The notes beneath the pieces were generated by a model. That model saw only the letters and a program-made list of their open reading frames with translations. It did no database searches and was not told the origin of the DNA. The position numbers were made by a program, and so were the translations under genes. Below, one piece after another: positions 40,081-48,797 of a stretch of 64,000 bases of DNA; positions within the stretch are counted from its first letter, which is position 1, and every line of letters starts with the position of its first letter. This DNA is from CATQHP01 sp965214915 (lineage in GTDB: Bacteria; Acidobacteriota; Terriglobia; Bryobacterales; UBA6623). The stretch lies in contig CBDCCP010000003.1 of assembly GCA_965214915.1 (NCBI GenBank), positions 806,001 to 870,000 on the forward strand, given 5' to 3'.

Positions 40081-40923
40081 ATGGCTTGGCTGCGTAAAAC
40101 AGACGAACCCAAGAAGGTCCGCACCGAGGGCCTCTGGATCAAATGCGACTCATGCGGCGCGACGATCTGGAAGAAAGACCTCGAAGCCGACGGCATGGTT
40201 TGCGCGAAGTGCGGCTTCCATTTCAAGATCGGCGCCCGCGAGCGGCTCAAGCTGCTGTTCGATGATACGCAATGGGAGGAGTTCGACTGGAGCCTGCGCT
40301 CGACGAACGCCCTGCAATTCATCGACCGCAAGCCCTACGAAGAACGTCTCGACGAGGCTAAACGGAAGACCGGCCTCAACGACGCCGTGATCTGCGCCGA
40401 AGGCAAGCTGGCCGGCCGCGGTGTGATTGTTTGCGCCATGGAATACCGCTTCATCGGCGGCAGCATGGGCGCGGTCGTCGGCGAGAAGCTCACGCGGGCC
40501 GCCGAGTCGGCGAGGCAGCGCAGGACGCCTCTGATCATCATTTCCGCGTCGGGCGGAGCGCGCATGATGGAAGGCATGATCAGCTTGGTGCAGATGGCGA
40601 AAATTTCGGCGGCGCTGAAAAAGCTCGACCGCGCCAAGATACCCTACATCAGCGTATTGACTGACCCCACGACCGGCGGAGTCACGGCCAGCTTCGCCAT
40701 GCTCGGCGACTTGAACATCGCCGAGCCCGGATCGCTGATCGGCTTCGCCGGGCCGCGCGTGATCGAGCAGACGATCCGCCAGAAACTGCCGAAGGGTTTC
40801 CAGCGCGCGGAGTTCCTCGAGAAGCACGGCATGCTGGATGCAGTCGTTCCCCGCGGCGATCTCAAGGAGTATATCGCGGATGCGCTGGCGTTCTTTTGCA
40901 GGACTCCGGCGCAGCCCGGCTGA
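40081..40923 (+). CDS. accD: Acetyl-CoA carboxylase carboxyltransferase subunit beta
   Basis: A 280-residue AccD that forms the carboxyltransferase with AccA to make malonyl-CoA for fatty acid synthesis. The N-terminal zinc ribbon has KCDSCGATIW and VCAKCGFHFK (four cysteines). The crotonase-like core shows GGSMGAVVGEKLTRAAE, IISASGGARMMEGMISLVQM and LTDPTTGGVTASFAMLGDLN, then EPGSLIGFAGPRVIEQTIR. Length is normal. folC begins seven bases after the stop codon, an arrangement common to accD-folC operons in many bacteria. Confidence 0.97.
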   Translation: MAWLRKTDEPKKVRTEGLWIKCDSCGATIWKKDLEADGMVCAKCGFHFKIGARERLKLLFDDTQWEEFDWSLRSTNALQFIDRKPYEERLDEAKRKTGLNDAVICAEGKLAGRGVIVCAMEYRFIGGSMGAVVGEKLTRAAESARQRRTPLIIISASGGARMMEGMISLVQMAKISAALKKLDRAKIPYISVLTDPTTGGVTASFAMLGDLNIAEPGSLIGFAGPRVIEQTIRQKLPKGFQRAEFLEKHGMLDAVVPRGDLKEYIADALAFFCRTPAQPG

Positions 40924-40930
40924 CGCGGCA

Positions 40931-42220
40931 ATGGAGTACGAGCAAGCCGTCCGTTATCTTTTTTCCCTGCTCGGCTCGATTCGGAAAGAAAACTTCGGCC
41001 TGGAGCGCATGCGCCGTTTGGCGGCCGAGTTGGGGCATCCCGAGCGCGGCCCGGGAATTATCCACATCGCGGGCACAAACGGCAAGGGTTCGACCGCGGC
41101 GATGATCGAAACCGGATTGACCGTCGCCGGACGCACGACCGGCCTCTACAGCTCGCCTCATCTCACGCGGATCAACGAGCGCTTTCGCATCGACGGCCAT
41201 GCAGCGGGCGACGACGCGGTCGGAGCGGCGATCGAACGGGTGCGCCGGGCGAACGAGTCCCTGGCCGCCCGCTACGGACGCTCCGCGCATCCGACTTTTT
41301 TCGAATCGGCCACTGCCGCCGGCCTCTGCTTGTTCCGGGACGCGGGCGTTGCCTATCGCATCGTCGAAACCGGGCTGGGGGGGCGTCTGGACGCCAGCAA
41401 CATCGTCGAACCGGAAATCGCGGTGCTGACGCGCATCGCCTTCGATCACGAAGCTTTCCTGGGCGGCAGTCTTGCGCGGATCGCCGGCGAAAAGGCCGCC
41501 ATCATCAAGCCGAACTGCCGGGCCGTGTTCGGGGCGCAAGACGACAGCGCAAGGCGGGTCTTGCTGGAGCGCGCCGAGCAGTGCGGCGCGCCGGCAGTCG
41601 ATGCGAGCGCAGTCTGGAGCGCCGAGAGGATGCGCGAATGCGATGGGTTCCGGCGATTCGAGGCCGTCGGCGCCGGCAGAAGCATCTCCGTTCGACTGTC
41701 CCTGGCCGGCGCTCACCAAGTTGAAAACGCCGTTACGGCCATCGCGGTTCTCGATTCGCTCGGAATCGGGGCCGAAGCGATCTCGGCGGGCCTGAGCGGC
41801 GTCAAGTGGCCGGGCCGCCTGGAGTGGGTCGAGCACAGCAGGCCGAGAGTTCTGTTGGACGCCGCTCACAATCCGAGCGGCGCGCGCTGCCTCGCCGATT
41901 TTCTCGCGCAGCATGCTCACGGCCGCCGCGTCGCTCTGATCTACGGCTCCTCACGCGGAAAAGCGGTGGATGAAATCGCGGGCTGGCTGTTCCCCAAGGC
42001 CGCTCGGGTCATCCTCACCCGCTCCAAGGTTCCGCGGGCGCTGCGCCCGGAGACCCTGCTGGCGGTCGCCGGCCATCACCATGACCGTATTGCGACCGCC
42101 CCGACGCTGTCTGCCGCGCTGGCCGCCGCGCGGCGCGGGGCGGGCTGCGAAGACTGGATCGTCATCGCCGGGTCGATCTTTCTGGTAGGCGAAGCCCGCG
42201 AACTGCTGGGCTGTGAGTAG
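40931..42220 (+). CDS. folC: Folylpolyglutamate/dihydrofolate synthase
   Basis: A 429-residue Mur-ligase-type enzyme that adds glutamate to folates. Signatures are HIAGTNGKGSTAAMIETGL (P-loop), GLYSSPHLTRINERFRIDG, VETGLGGRLDASNIV, and LLDAAHNPSGARCLADFL in the C-terminal domain. The start ATG at 40931 lies seven bases after the accD stop. The gene ends six bases before plsC, so accD, folC, plsC and probably xylB form one operon. Confidence 0.95.
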   Translation: MEYEQAVRYLFSLLGSIRKENFGLERMRRLAAELGHPERGPGIIHIAGTNGKGSTAAMIETGLTVAGRTTGLYSSPHLTRINERFRIDGHAAGDDAVGAAIERVRRANESLAARYGRSAHPTFFESATAAGLCLFRDAGVAYRIVETGLGGRLDASNIVEPEIAVLTRIAFDHEAFLGGSLARIAGEKAAIIKPNCRAVFGAQDDSARRVLLERAEQCGAPAVDASAVWSAERMRECDGFRRFEAVGAGRSISVRLSLAGAHQVENAVTAIAVLDSLGIGAEAISAGLSGVKWPGRLEWVEHSRPRVLLDAAHNPSGARCLADFLAQHAHGRRVALIYGSSRGKAVDEIAGWLFPKAARVILTRSKVPRALRPETLLAVAGHHHDRIATAPTLSAALAAARRGAGCEDWIVIAGSIFLVGEARELLGCE

Positions 42221-42226
42221 AATCGT

Positions 42227-43021
42227 GTGTTGAAGCGGCTTCGGGAAACGCTGAGCCATGTCCGTTCGGTTTGCTGGATGGTTCCTGCGCTGGCGGTCTC
42301 GACGGCCGTCATGGGCCTGCTTTCGCTGATTTCGTCGTTCTTCGACAGCAGCGGGGTTTTGCAGCACAGGATCGCGAGCGCCTGGGGCCGGCAGTTACTG
42401 GCGTTGTTCCGCATCGACATGCGCGTCGTCGGGGCGGAAAACCTCGATTCCGAGCAGCACTACGTTTTCGTCTCGAACCACTTCAGTCTGATCGACACGC
42501 CGGTGATGTTCGGCGCGATGCCCCGGCCGTTCCGCATTCTGGCGCGGCATGGGCTGTGGAAGACGCCCTTTATCGGCTGGCATCTCAACCGCGCGGGCCA
42601 CCTGCCCGTCAACCGCGAAGACGCGCGCGAGGCGGTCAAGAACATTGCCGCCGCGGCGGACAAAATCAGGTCCGGTTACTCGATCCTGCTCTTCCCCGAA
42701 GGCGGCCGAACCCGCGGCGAAACGATGCGCCCTTTCAAGCCGGGGGCTGCGTACATCGCGATTCAGGCGGGCGTGCCGATCGTGCCGATGGCGCTGGTCG
42801 GCACGCGGAAAATTCTCGCGCCCGGGTCCACGCATCTGCGGCCCGGTCCCGCCGAGTTGCGCATCGGCGAACCGATTCCCACCGCGGGGTTGCAGCGCCG
42901 GCAAGGCAAGGAGTTGATCCGGGACATCCAAGAGCGTATCGGGAAAATGGCCGCGGCGCCGATGGGGCCGCGTTGCGGACCTGCCGGCCTGCGTCCGCGT
43001 ACAATGCAGGGACTGCAATGA
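42227..43021 (+). CDS. plsC: 1-acyl-sn-glycerol-3-phosphate acyltransferase
   Basis: A 264-residue PlsC-type acyltransferase of phospholipid synthesis at the inner membrane. A hydrophobic N-terminal segment (about 18-40) is followed by the H-x4-D motif in FVSNHFSLIDTPVMFGAMPR, then NRAGHLPVNREDAREAVKNI, the substrate motif LLFPEGGRTR and VPIVPMALVGTRKI. The start is a GTG at 42227 (TTG at 42230 next to it). The TGA overlaps the ATG of xylB as ATGA, implying coupled translation of two metabolically unrelated enzymes. Confidence 0.9.
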   Translation: MLKRLRETLSHVRSVCWMVPALAVSTAVMGLLSLISSFFDSSGVLQHRIASAWGRQLLALFRIDMRVVGAENLDSEQHYVFVSNHFSLIDTPVMFGAMPRPFRILARHGLWKTPFIGWHLNRAGHLPVNREDAREAVKNIAAAADKIRSGYSILLFPEGGRTRGETMRPFKPGAAYIAIQAGVPIVPMALVGTRKILAPGSTHLRPGPAELRIGEPIPTAGLQRRQGKELIRDIQERIGKMAAAPMGPRCGPAGLRPRTMQGLQ

Positions 43022-44535
43022 AATACCGGCTGGGCATCGACATCGGCACGGGCGGCACGCGCGCGCTTCTGGTCGAGGCCGACGGCCGAGTCGCGGCGGG
43101 CGTCACCGCCGCGCACGAGGGCATCGTCATGCAGCGGCCGTTGTGGGCCGAGCAGGGTCCGGAGAACTGGTGGGCCGCGGCGCAAAAGGCGGTCCGCGGG
43201 GTCATGGCCAAAGCCGGGGCAAGCGGCGCGGATATCGCGGGCGTCGGCCTGTCCGGCCAGATGCACGGCCTGACGCTGCTCGATGCGGGCGGCAATGTCA
43301 TCCGCCCGGCGCTGATCTGGTGCGATCAGCGCAGTCAGGAGCAGGTCGATTGGATCAACGCGGCCGCCGGCGCGGACATGGTGTTGGAGCAAACAGCCAA
43401 TCCCGTGCTGACGGGGTTTACGGCGCCCAAGCTGCTCTGGGTGCGCGATCACGATCCCGCCGCTTACGAGCGCGTCCGGCGCATTCTGCTGCCGAAGGAC
43501 TACATCCGCTTCCGCCTGACGGGCGAGTACGCGAGCGACGTTTCGGACGCATCCGGCACGGCGCTGTTCGACGTTGTGAACCGTCGCTGGGCGACGCCGT
43601 TGATCGAGAAGCTGGGGATCGACGCCGCGGCGCTGCCCGCCGTCGTGGAATCGACCGAACGGACCGGCGCGGTCAGCGCAGCCGCGGCGCAGGCGACCGG
43701 ACTCCGGGCGGGAACCCCGGTAGTCGCCGGCGCGGGCGACCAAGCGGCGAGCGCGGTCGGCAACGGCATCGTCGAGACGGGCATGGTTTCCTGCACGATC
43801 GGCACGTCCGGCGTGGTGTTCTCCCATCTTGACGAGCCGGCCTACGATCCCGAGGGAAGAGTGCATACTTTCTGCCACGCGGCGCCCGGCAAGTGGCACA
43901 TCATGGGCGTTACGCAGGGAGCGGGCCTGAGCCTGCAATGGTTCCGCGACAACCTCGGCGCGGACTTCGTCTCTCGCGCCGAAGCCCGGGGCTGCGACCC
44001 TTACGACCTGATGACGGCCGAAGCGGCAAACGCGCCCGCCGGCTGCGAGGGGCTGCAATGGCTTCCCTACCTGATGGGGGAGCGCACGCCGCATCTCGAC
44101 GCCGCGGCGCGGGGCGGCTGGATCGGACTGACGGCCAAGCACACGCGGGCGCATCTGATCCGCTCGATCCTCGAAGGCGTCGCTTTCAGCCTGAAGGACT
44201 GCCTGGGCATCATTGAGGCGCTGGGCGCCGAGGTCTCCGTGGTCCGCGCTTCGGGCGGCGGCGCCAGGTCAGACTTCTGGCGCGGCATTCTCGCGGGAGC
44301 GTTCCGCAAACCCATCGCAACGCTGCAAACACAGGAAGGCTCGGCCTACGGCGCAGCGCTGCTGGCAATGGTCGGGACCGGCGTGTTCGCCTCCGTCGAG
44401 GAAGCCTGCCGGGCCGTCATCCGCGAGCGGGACCGCTTGGCGCCCGACGCCGATCTGGCGGCCGTTTATGCCCAAACCTACCCTGTTTACCGCGGACTCT
44501 ACCCGGCTTTGAAGCGGATCGTGAATAGTGGATAG
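43018..44535 (+). CDS. xylB: Xylulokinase (FGGY family)
   Basis: A 505-residue FGGY kinase most like XylB, which phosphorylates D-xylulose. Features are the N-terminal phosphate loop RLGIDIGTGGTRALLVEADG, GVGLSGQMHGLTLLD with catalytic D in IRPALIWCDQRSQEQVDWIN, GAGDQAASAVGNGIV, and PYLMGERTPHLDAAARGGWI with RASGGGARSDFWRGILAGAF. No xylose isomerase is adjacent. The last residues (RIVNSG, stop) come from a heptamer repeat. Confidence 0.9.
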   Translation: MKYRLGIDIGTGGTRALLVEADGRVAAGVTAAHEGIVMQRPLWAEQGPENWWAAAQKAVRGVMAKAGASGADIAGVGLSGQMHGLTLLDAGGNVIRPALIWCDQRSQEQVDWINAAAGADMVLEQTANPVLTGFTAPKLLWVRDHDPAAYERVRRILLPKDYIRFRLTGEYASDVSDASGTALFDVVNRRWATPLIEKLGIDAAALPAVVESTERTGAVSAAAAQATGLRAGTPVVAGAGDQAASAVGNGIVETGMVSCTIGTSGVVFSHLDEPAYDPEGRVHTFCHAAPGKWHIMGVTQGAGLSLQWFRDNLGADFVSRAEARGCDPYDLMTAEAANAPAGCEGLQWLPYLMGERTPHLDAAARGGWIGLTAKHTRAHLIRSILEGVAFSLKDCLGIIEALGAEVSVVRASGGGARSDFWRGILAGAFRKPIATLQTQEGSAYGAALLAMVGTGVFASVEEACRAVIRERDRLAPDADLAAVYAQTYPVYRGLYPALKRIVNSG

Positions 44536-44539
44536 CAAG
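44521..44539 (+). repeat. Heptamer repeat forming the end of xylB
   Basis: GTGAATAGTGGATAG supplies the last codons V-N-S-G and the TAG stop, exactly as at the end of the Gfo/Idh gene at 38423-38437. The trailing GCAAGACCGCTGTGCG recurs after 45970, next to the end of the PQQ gene. Confidence 0.7.
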
Positions 44540-44561
44540 ACCGCTGTGCGTGAAGTATAAA

Positions 44562-45974
44562 ATGTCTTTCGTGCGGCATCGATCGATACCTCTTGCGGCG
44601 CTGCTGCTCGCGGCGAGTCTTCAGGCGGAAAACTGGCTGCGCTTCCGCGGCCCGAACGGAACGGGGATCGCGCAGCGCGAGACCGTCGAGAAACCGTCTC
44701 TCCAAGACAACCTGTTGTGGAAAACGCCCCTGCCGCCCGGGCATTCCTCGCCCATCGTCTCGGGCGAAAAGATTTATTTGACAGCCGTCGAGCGAGAACG
44801 GCTCTACACGCTCGCCCTCGACCGCGAAACCGGCCGCATCCTCTGGCGCCGCGAGGCGCCGCGCCCGCGCCAATCGCCGTTGCACGAGCAAAACAGCCCC
44901 GCCTCCGGCACGCCCGCATCCGACGGCGAAAACGTGTATGTTTTCTTCGGCGATTACGGCTTGCTTGCGTACGGCCCCGACGGAGGCGAGAAATGGCGCG
45001 TCCCGCTGGGGCCGTTCGTGAACATCCGCGGCATGGCGGCCTCGCCGGTCGTAGTCGGCGGCAAGCTGATCGTCACGCTGGACGACGACAGCGGGCACTC
45101 GATCCTGCTCGCCCTCGACAGCGCATCGGGGCGCGAAATCTGGCGCGTCGACCGCGCCGAGTTCCGCAAGTCTTTTTCGATTCCCGCGGTGCATAGACCC
45201 GAGGGCGGCCCGGCGCAACTGCTCGTTCCCGGCTCTTTTTCGCTGAGTTCCTACGCGCTCGAAACCGGCGAAGAGATCTGGAGAGCCGGCGGCTTCTGCT
45301 GGCAGCCGAAAGCCGTTCCGATGCTCGACGCGGGGCGCGTCTATTTCAATTGCCAGGGCGCCGGGCCGGATGCGAACGCCGGCAAATATCCCGAACACGC
45401 GGACGCGCTCGAACGGTTCGACGGCAACGGCGACGGCCTGCTCTCCGAAGCCGAGTTTTACGCCCGGCGGAGATCGAAATTCTTCGAGTACGACTTCAAC
45501 CGAAACGGACATCTCGAGGAAGACGAATGGGACTTCTTCCGCGCGCGCATGGCGACGCGGCCGGGCGTCTTCGCCGTGCGGCTGGGCGGCAAAGGCGACG
45601 TCAGCGCAACGCACGTCGATTGGGTCGTCGACCGCCCGATGGGCAATGTCCCCTCGCCGCTGCTCTACGACGGAGTGATCTACTCCATCCGCAACGCCGG
45701 AATCCTCTCGAGCATCGACGCTGCAAGCGGAAAGATCGTCAAGCAGGGAAGGCTTCCCGAAGCGATGGCGGCCTACTACGCCTCGCCCGTGGCCGCCGCC
45801 GGCAGAATCTACTTCCTGGATTTGGACGGCGCGCTGACCGTCGTTCGCGCCGGAGCGGAATGGGAGATCGTCCACACCCTGCCGCTTAACGAGGGCGCCA
45901 AGGCGACGCCGGCAATCGCCGGAGGCCGCCTGTACGTCCGCACGCACAAGAACCTGTATTGCTTTGGCGAGTAG
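44562..45974 (+). CDS. PQQ-type beta-propeller with inserted EF-hands
   Basis: A 470-residue exported protein with a signal peptide (ending LAASLQAE). WLRFRGPNGTGIAQ and the repeated blades (YTLALDRETGRILWRREAP, ILLALDSASGREIWRVDRAE, LSSIDAASGKIVKQGRLPEA) define an eight-bladed PQQ/BamB-like propeller. Between blades, DGNGDGLLSEAEF (about 288-300) and DFNRNGHLEEDEW are two canonical EF-hand loops, probably calcium sites. Such PQQ plus EF-hand proteins are seen in acidobacteria and planctomycetes. The start may be GTG at 44550 or ATG at 44562. It is upstream of the DUF1553 gene and may share its unit. Confidence 0.83.
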   Translation: MSFVRHRSIPLAALLLAASLQAENWLRFRGPNGTGIAQRETVEKPSLQDNLLWKTPLPPGHSSPIVSGEKIYLTAVERERLYTLALDRETGRILWRREAPRPRQSPLHEQNSPASGTPASDGENVYVFFGDYGLLAYGPDGGEKWRVPLGPFVNIRGMAASPVVVGGKLIVTLDDDSGHSILLALDSASGREIWRVDRAEFRKSFSIPAVHRPEGGPAQLLVPGSFSLSSYALETGEEIWRAGGFCWQPKAVPMLDAGRVYFNCQGAGPDANAGKYPEHADALERFDGNGDGLLSEAEFYARRRSKFFEYDFNRNGHLEEDEWDFFRARMATRPGVFAVRLGGKGDVSATHVDWVVDRPMGNVPSPLLYDGVIYSIRNAGILSSIDAASGKIVKQGRLPEAMAAYYASPVAAAGRIYFLDLDGALTVVRAGAEWEIVHTLPLNEGAKATPAIAGGRLYVRTHKNLYCFGE

Positions 45975-46024
45975 CGAGCAAGACCGCTGTGCGCGGGTGC
46001 TAGATTGATGGAGGAAAGTCGGGA

Positions 46025-48778
46025 ATGACTCGCTTTTTTGGCCTTGCGATCGTTTTCGGGCTGCCCGCAGTCGCCGCGGCGGAGCCCGATGCCGGGAGAC
46101 TGTTCGCCCGCGAAGTGCGGCCGGCGCTGGCGGCAAAGTGTTTCGCCTGCCACGGGCAAGATCCGGCGCTAACGCTTGGCGGGCTCGATCTGACTACCCG
46201 CGAGGGGCTTCTCCGCGGAGGAAGCTCAGGCCGCCCCGGCATCGCGCCGGGCGACGCGGCGGCAAGCGCGGTCGTGGAGGCCGTGGCCTGGGCCAACCCC
46301 AAGCTGCAGATGCCGCCCAAGGAAAACGACCGCCTGACGGAGAAACAGATCCAAAGCCTCCGCGTCTGGATCGACGCGGGCGCTCCCTGGCCCGACGATG
46401 AAACTCTCGAACGCTACCGCAACGAGCCTGCCGCGGACGGCGGCGTCCGCGTCGCAACCAGCGGCGGCCTCGCGGACGACTGGACGAACCGCCGCTACAA
46501 GCCGGAAGACCTTTGGGCGTTCCAGCCGCTGCGCCCGGCGGACCCGCCGGACTCCTCCCAACCGGGCGGCGGCAATCCGATCGACGCTTTCCATCGGGCC
46601 AAGCTCCATGCGGCCGGCGTTGCGCCCGCCGAGCGGGCCGACAAGCCGGCGCTATTGCGCCGCGCAAGCTACGGCCTGACCGGCCTGCCGCCGACCCCCG
46701 CCGTGGCGCGGGCCTTTCTCGAAGACGATTCGCCGGCCGCTTGGGAAGCGCTGATCGACCGCCTGCTGGCCAGCCCCCATTACGGCGAACAGTGGGGCCG
46801 CCACTGGCTCGACGTCGTGCGCTACGCCGACACCGCGGGCAACTCCAACGACTACGAGCGCTCGAACGCCTGGCGCTACCGCGACTACGTGATCCGCTCG
46901 TTCAACAACGACAAACCCTACGACCGCTTCGTCGTCGAGCAGCTTGCCGGAGACGAGCTCGACCCCGACAATCCGGAAATGCTCGTGGCGACCGGCTTTC
47001 TGCGCATGGGGCCGTGGGGTTCGGCGATGCTGCCCAAGAAAATCGCGCGCCAAGCGTATCTCGACGACGTGGTGCATAGCGTCGGCCAAACGTTTCTCTC
47101 GATGCCGCTGCGCTGCGCCAAATGCCACGATCACAAATTCGACCCGATTCCTACGCGCGATTACTACCGCTTCTATGCGGCGTTCGCCGCCACGCAGATC
47201 GCCGAACGCCAGGCGGCGTTCACCGACCGCGAGAACTTGGCGCGGTTCAAGTCCGGCCGGCGGCATGTCGAGAAGCTCAAAGATTTCGCAACCGAACGCA
47301 AGACCGCGCTGGACGCCATGCTCGAAGACGCCGCCCGCCGCTGGTACGCGGAGCGGGGCAAGCCCTACGTCCCGCAAGCGGAGCGTAACAAGCTGCCCGA
47401 CGCCGAGAAACCTCCCCGCCACTACGGGTTTACGCACGTGGAAGAAGGGCGTCGCAAGGTGCGCGCGCAGGACGAATGGATCTGGACGCGCCGCCTCGAG
47501 CGCTACGAGCCTCTCGCCCAGTCGGTCTTCAACGGACCCGATTACATTCCGCCGAACGGCCGCAAGCTGCGCATGCCGCGAGACATGGATCCTGAGTGGC
47601 GGCCGCAATCGGCGATTTTTGCCGGCGGGTCCGTCCATGCGCCGACCGAGCCGGTAACTCCGGGCGTGCTCAGCGCAGCCGGCTTACCGGCGAATAGCGA
47701 GCCGGACGGCGACCCGTATGCACTGCCGGACGGTCTGGACGGGCGCAGGCTGCAACTCGCGCGCTGGATCGCAGACCCGCGCAACCCGCTGTCCACCCGT
47801 TCGATCGTCAACCGGGTGTGGGCGTACCATTTCGGCCGCGGCTTGGCCGCCAACCCCAATAACTTCGGCGGCGCCGGCGCCAAGCCGACCCACCCGCAAC
47901 TGCTCGATTGGCTGACGGCCGACTTCGTTGCGCACGGCTGGTCGATCAAGCGGCTGCACCGCCTGATCATGACCTCCGACCTCTATCGGCAATCGACCGA
48001 GCACGCCGCGCCGGACCGCCTGCGCGAGCAAGACCCCGACAACAAGTTACTGGCCAGGTTCGAGCCGCGCCGGCTGGCGGCCGAGGAAATCCGCGACAGC
48101 ATGCTGGCGGTTTCGGGAGAGTTGAACCGCGAGCTCGGCGGCCTGCCGGCGATGCCGGAAATCAACATGGAAGCCGCCCTGCAGCCGCGCATGATCCAGT
48201 TCTCGATCGCCCCGGCGCATCAGCCTTCGCCGACGCCCGAAGAGCGCAACCGCCGCTCGATCTACACCTACCGCGTGCGCGGGCAGGCCGACCCGTTCCT
48301 GGAGGTCCTGAACCAGCCGAACCCCAACGAATCCTGCGAGCGCCGCGACACGGCGGCGGTAAGCCCACAGGCGCTGACGATGATGAACTCCGATGCGGCG
48401 ACCGACCGCTCGATCGCTTTCGCCCTGCGTCTCGAGCGGGAAGCCGCGGCGCTCCCCGAGCGGATCGCCCGCGCGTTTCTCCTGGCCTACCAGCGCGAGC
48501 CCGACGCCGGCGAGCTGCGCGCGATGGGCGATTATGTCAGCGACATGCAAGCGCATCACCGCGCCCGCGAACCCGAGTCTGTCCCCTATCCGACCCGCGT
48601 GAAGCGCTCTCTGGTCGAGGAGTTCAGCGGCAAGCCGTTCGATTACGAGGAATGGCTGCCGGCATTCGAAGACTACCGGCCCGACGTCAAAGCCTGGCAG
48701 GTCGGCCCCGAGACGCGGGCGCTGGCCGACCTGTGCCTGCTGCTTTTCAACAGCAACGAGTTCGTGTATGTTTATTAA
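46025..48778 (+). CDS. PSD1 and DUF1549/DUF1553 secreted protein with a cytochrome c-like site
   Basis: A 917-residue secreted protein typical of Planctomycetes and acidobacteria. After the signal peptide (ending AVAAAEP) the PSD1 cytochrome-like domain has KCFACHGQDP, a C-x-x-C-H haem site. DUF1549 follows with YGLTGLPPTP and YGEQWGRHWLDVVRYADTAG, and RCAKCHDHKFDPIPTRDYY is a second C-x-x-C-H. DUF1553 forms the C-terminal part with STRSIVNRVWAYHFGRGLAA, NPNNFGG and LHRLIMTSDLYRQST. The partner DUF1501 gene overlaps its end. Function is unknown; a role with the DUF1501 protein in exported polysaccharide or sulfatide turnover has been suggested, without proof known to me. Confidence 0.93.
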   Translation: MTRFFGLAIVFGLPAVAAAEPDAGRLFAREVRPALAAKCFACHGQDPALTLGGLDLTTREGLLRGGSSGRPGIAPGDAAASAVVEAVAWANPKLQMPPKENDRLTEKQIQSLRVWIDAGAPWPDDETLERYRNEPAADGGVRVATSGGLADDWTNRRYKPEDLWAFQPLRPADPPDSSQPGGGNPIDAFHRAKLHAAGVAPAERADKPALLRRASYGLTGLPPTPAVARAFLEDDSPAAWEALIDRLLASPHYGEQWGRHWLDVVRYADTAGNSNDYERSNAWRYRDYVIRSFNNDKPYDRFVVEQLAGDELDPDNPEMLVATGFLRMGPWGSAMLPKKIARQAYLDDVVHSVGQTFLSMPLRCAKCHDHKFDPIPTRDYYRFYAAFAATQIAERQAAFTDRENLARFKSGRRHVEKLKDFATERKTALDAMLEDAARRWYAERGKPYVPQAERNKLPDAEKPPRHYGFTHVEEGRRKVRAQDEWIWTRRLERYEPLAQSVFNGPDYIPPNGRKLRMPRDMDPEWRPQSAIFAGGSVHAPTEPVTPGVLSAAGLPANSEPDGDPYALPDGLDGRRLQLARWIADPRNPLSTRSIVNRVWAYHFGRGLAANPNNFGGAGAKPTHPQLLDWLTADFVAHGWSIKRLHRLIMTSDLYRQSTEHAAPDRLREQDPDNKLLARFEPRRLAAEEIRDSMLAVSGELNRELGGLPAMPEINMEAALQPRMIQFSIAPAHQPSPTPEERNRRSIYTYRVRGQADPFLEVLNQPNPNESCERRDTAAVSPQALTMMNSDAATDRSIAFALRLEREAAALPERIARAFLLAYQREPDAGELRAMGDYVSDMQAHHRAREPESVPYPTRVKRSLVEEFSGKPFDYEEWLPAFEDYRPDVKAWQVGPETRALADLCLLLFNSNEFVYVY

Positions 48779-48797
48779 GGCGCAAAGAATCCGCAGC

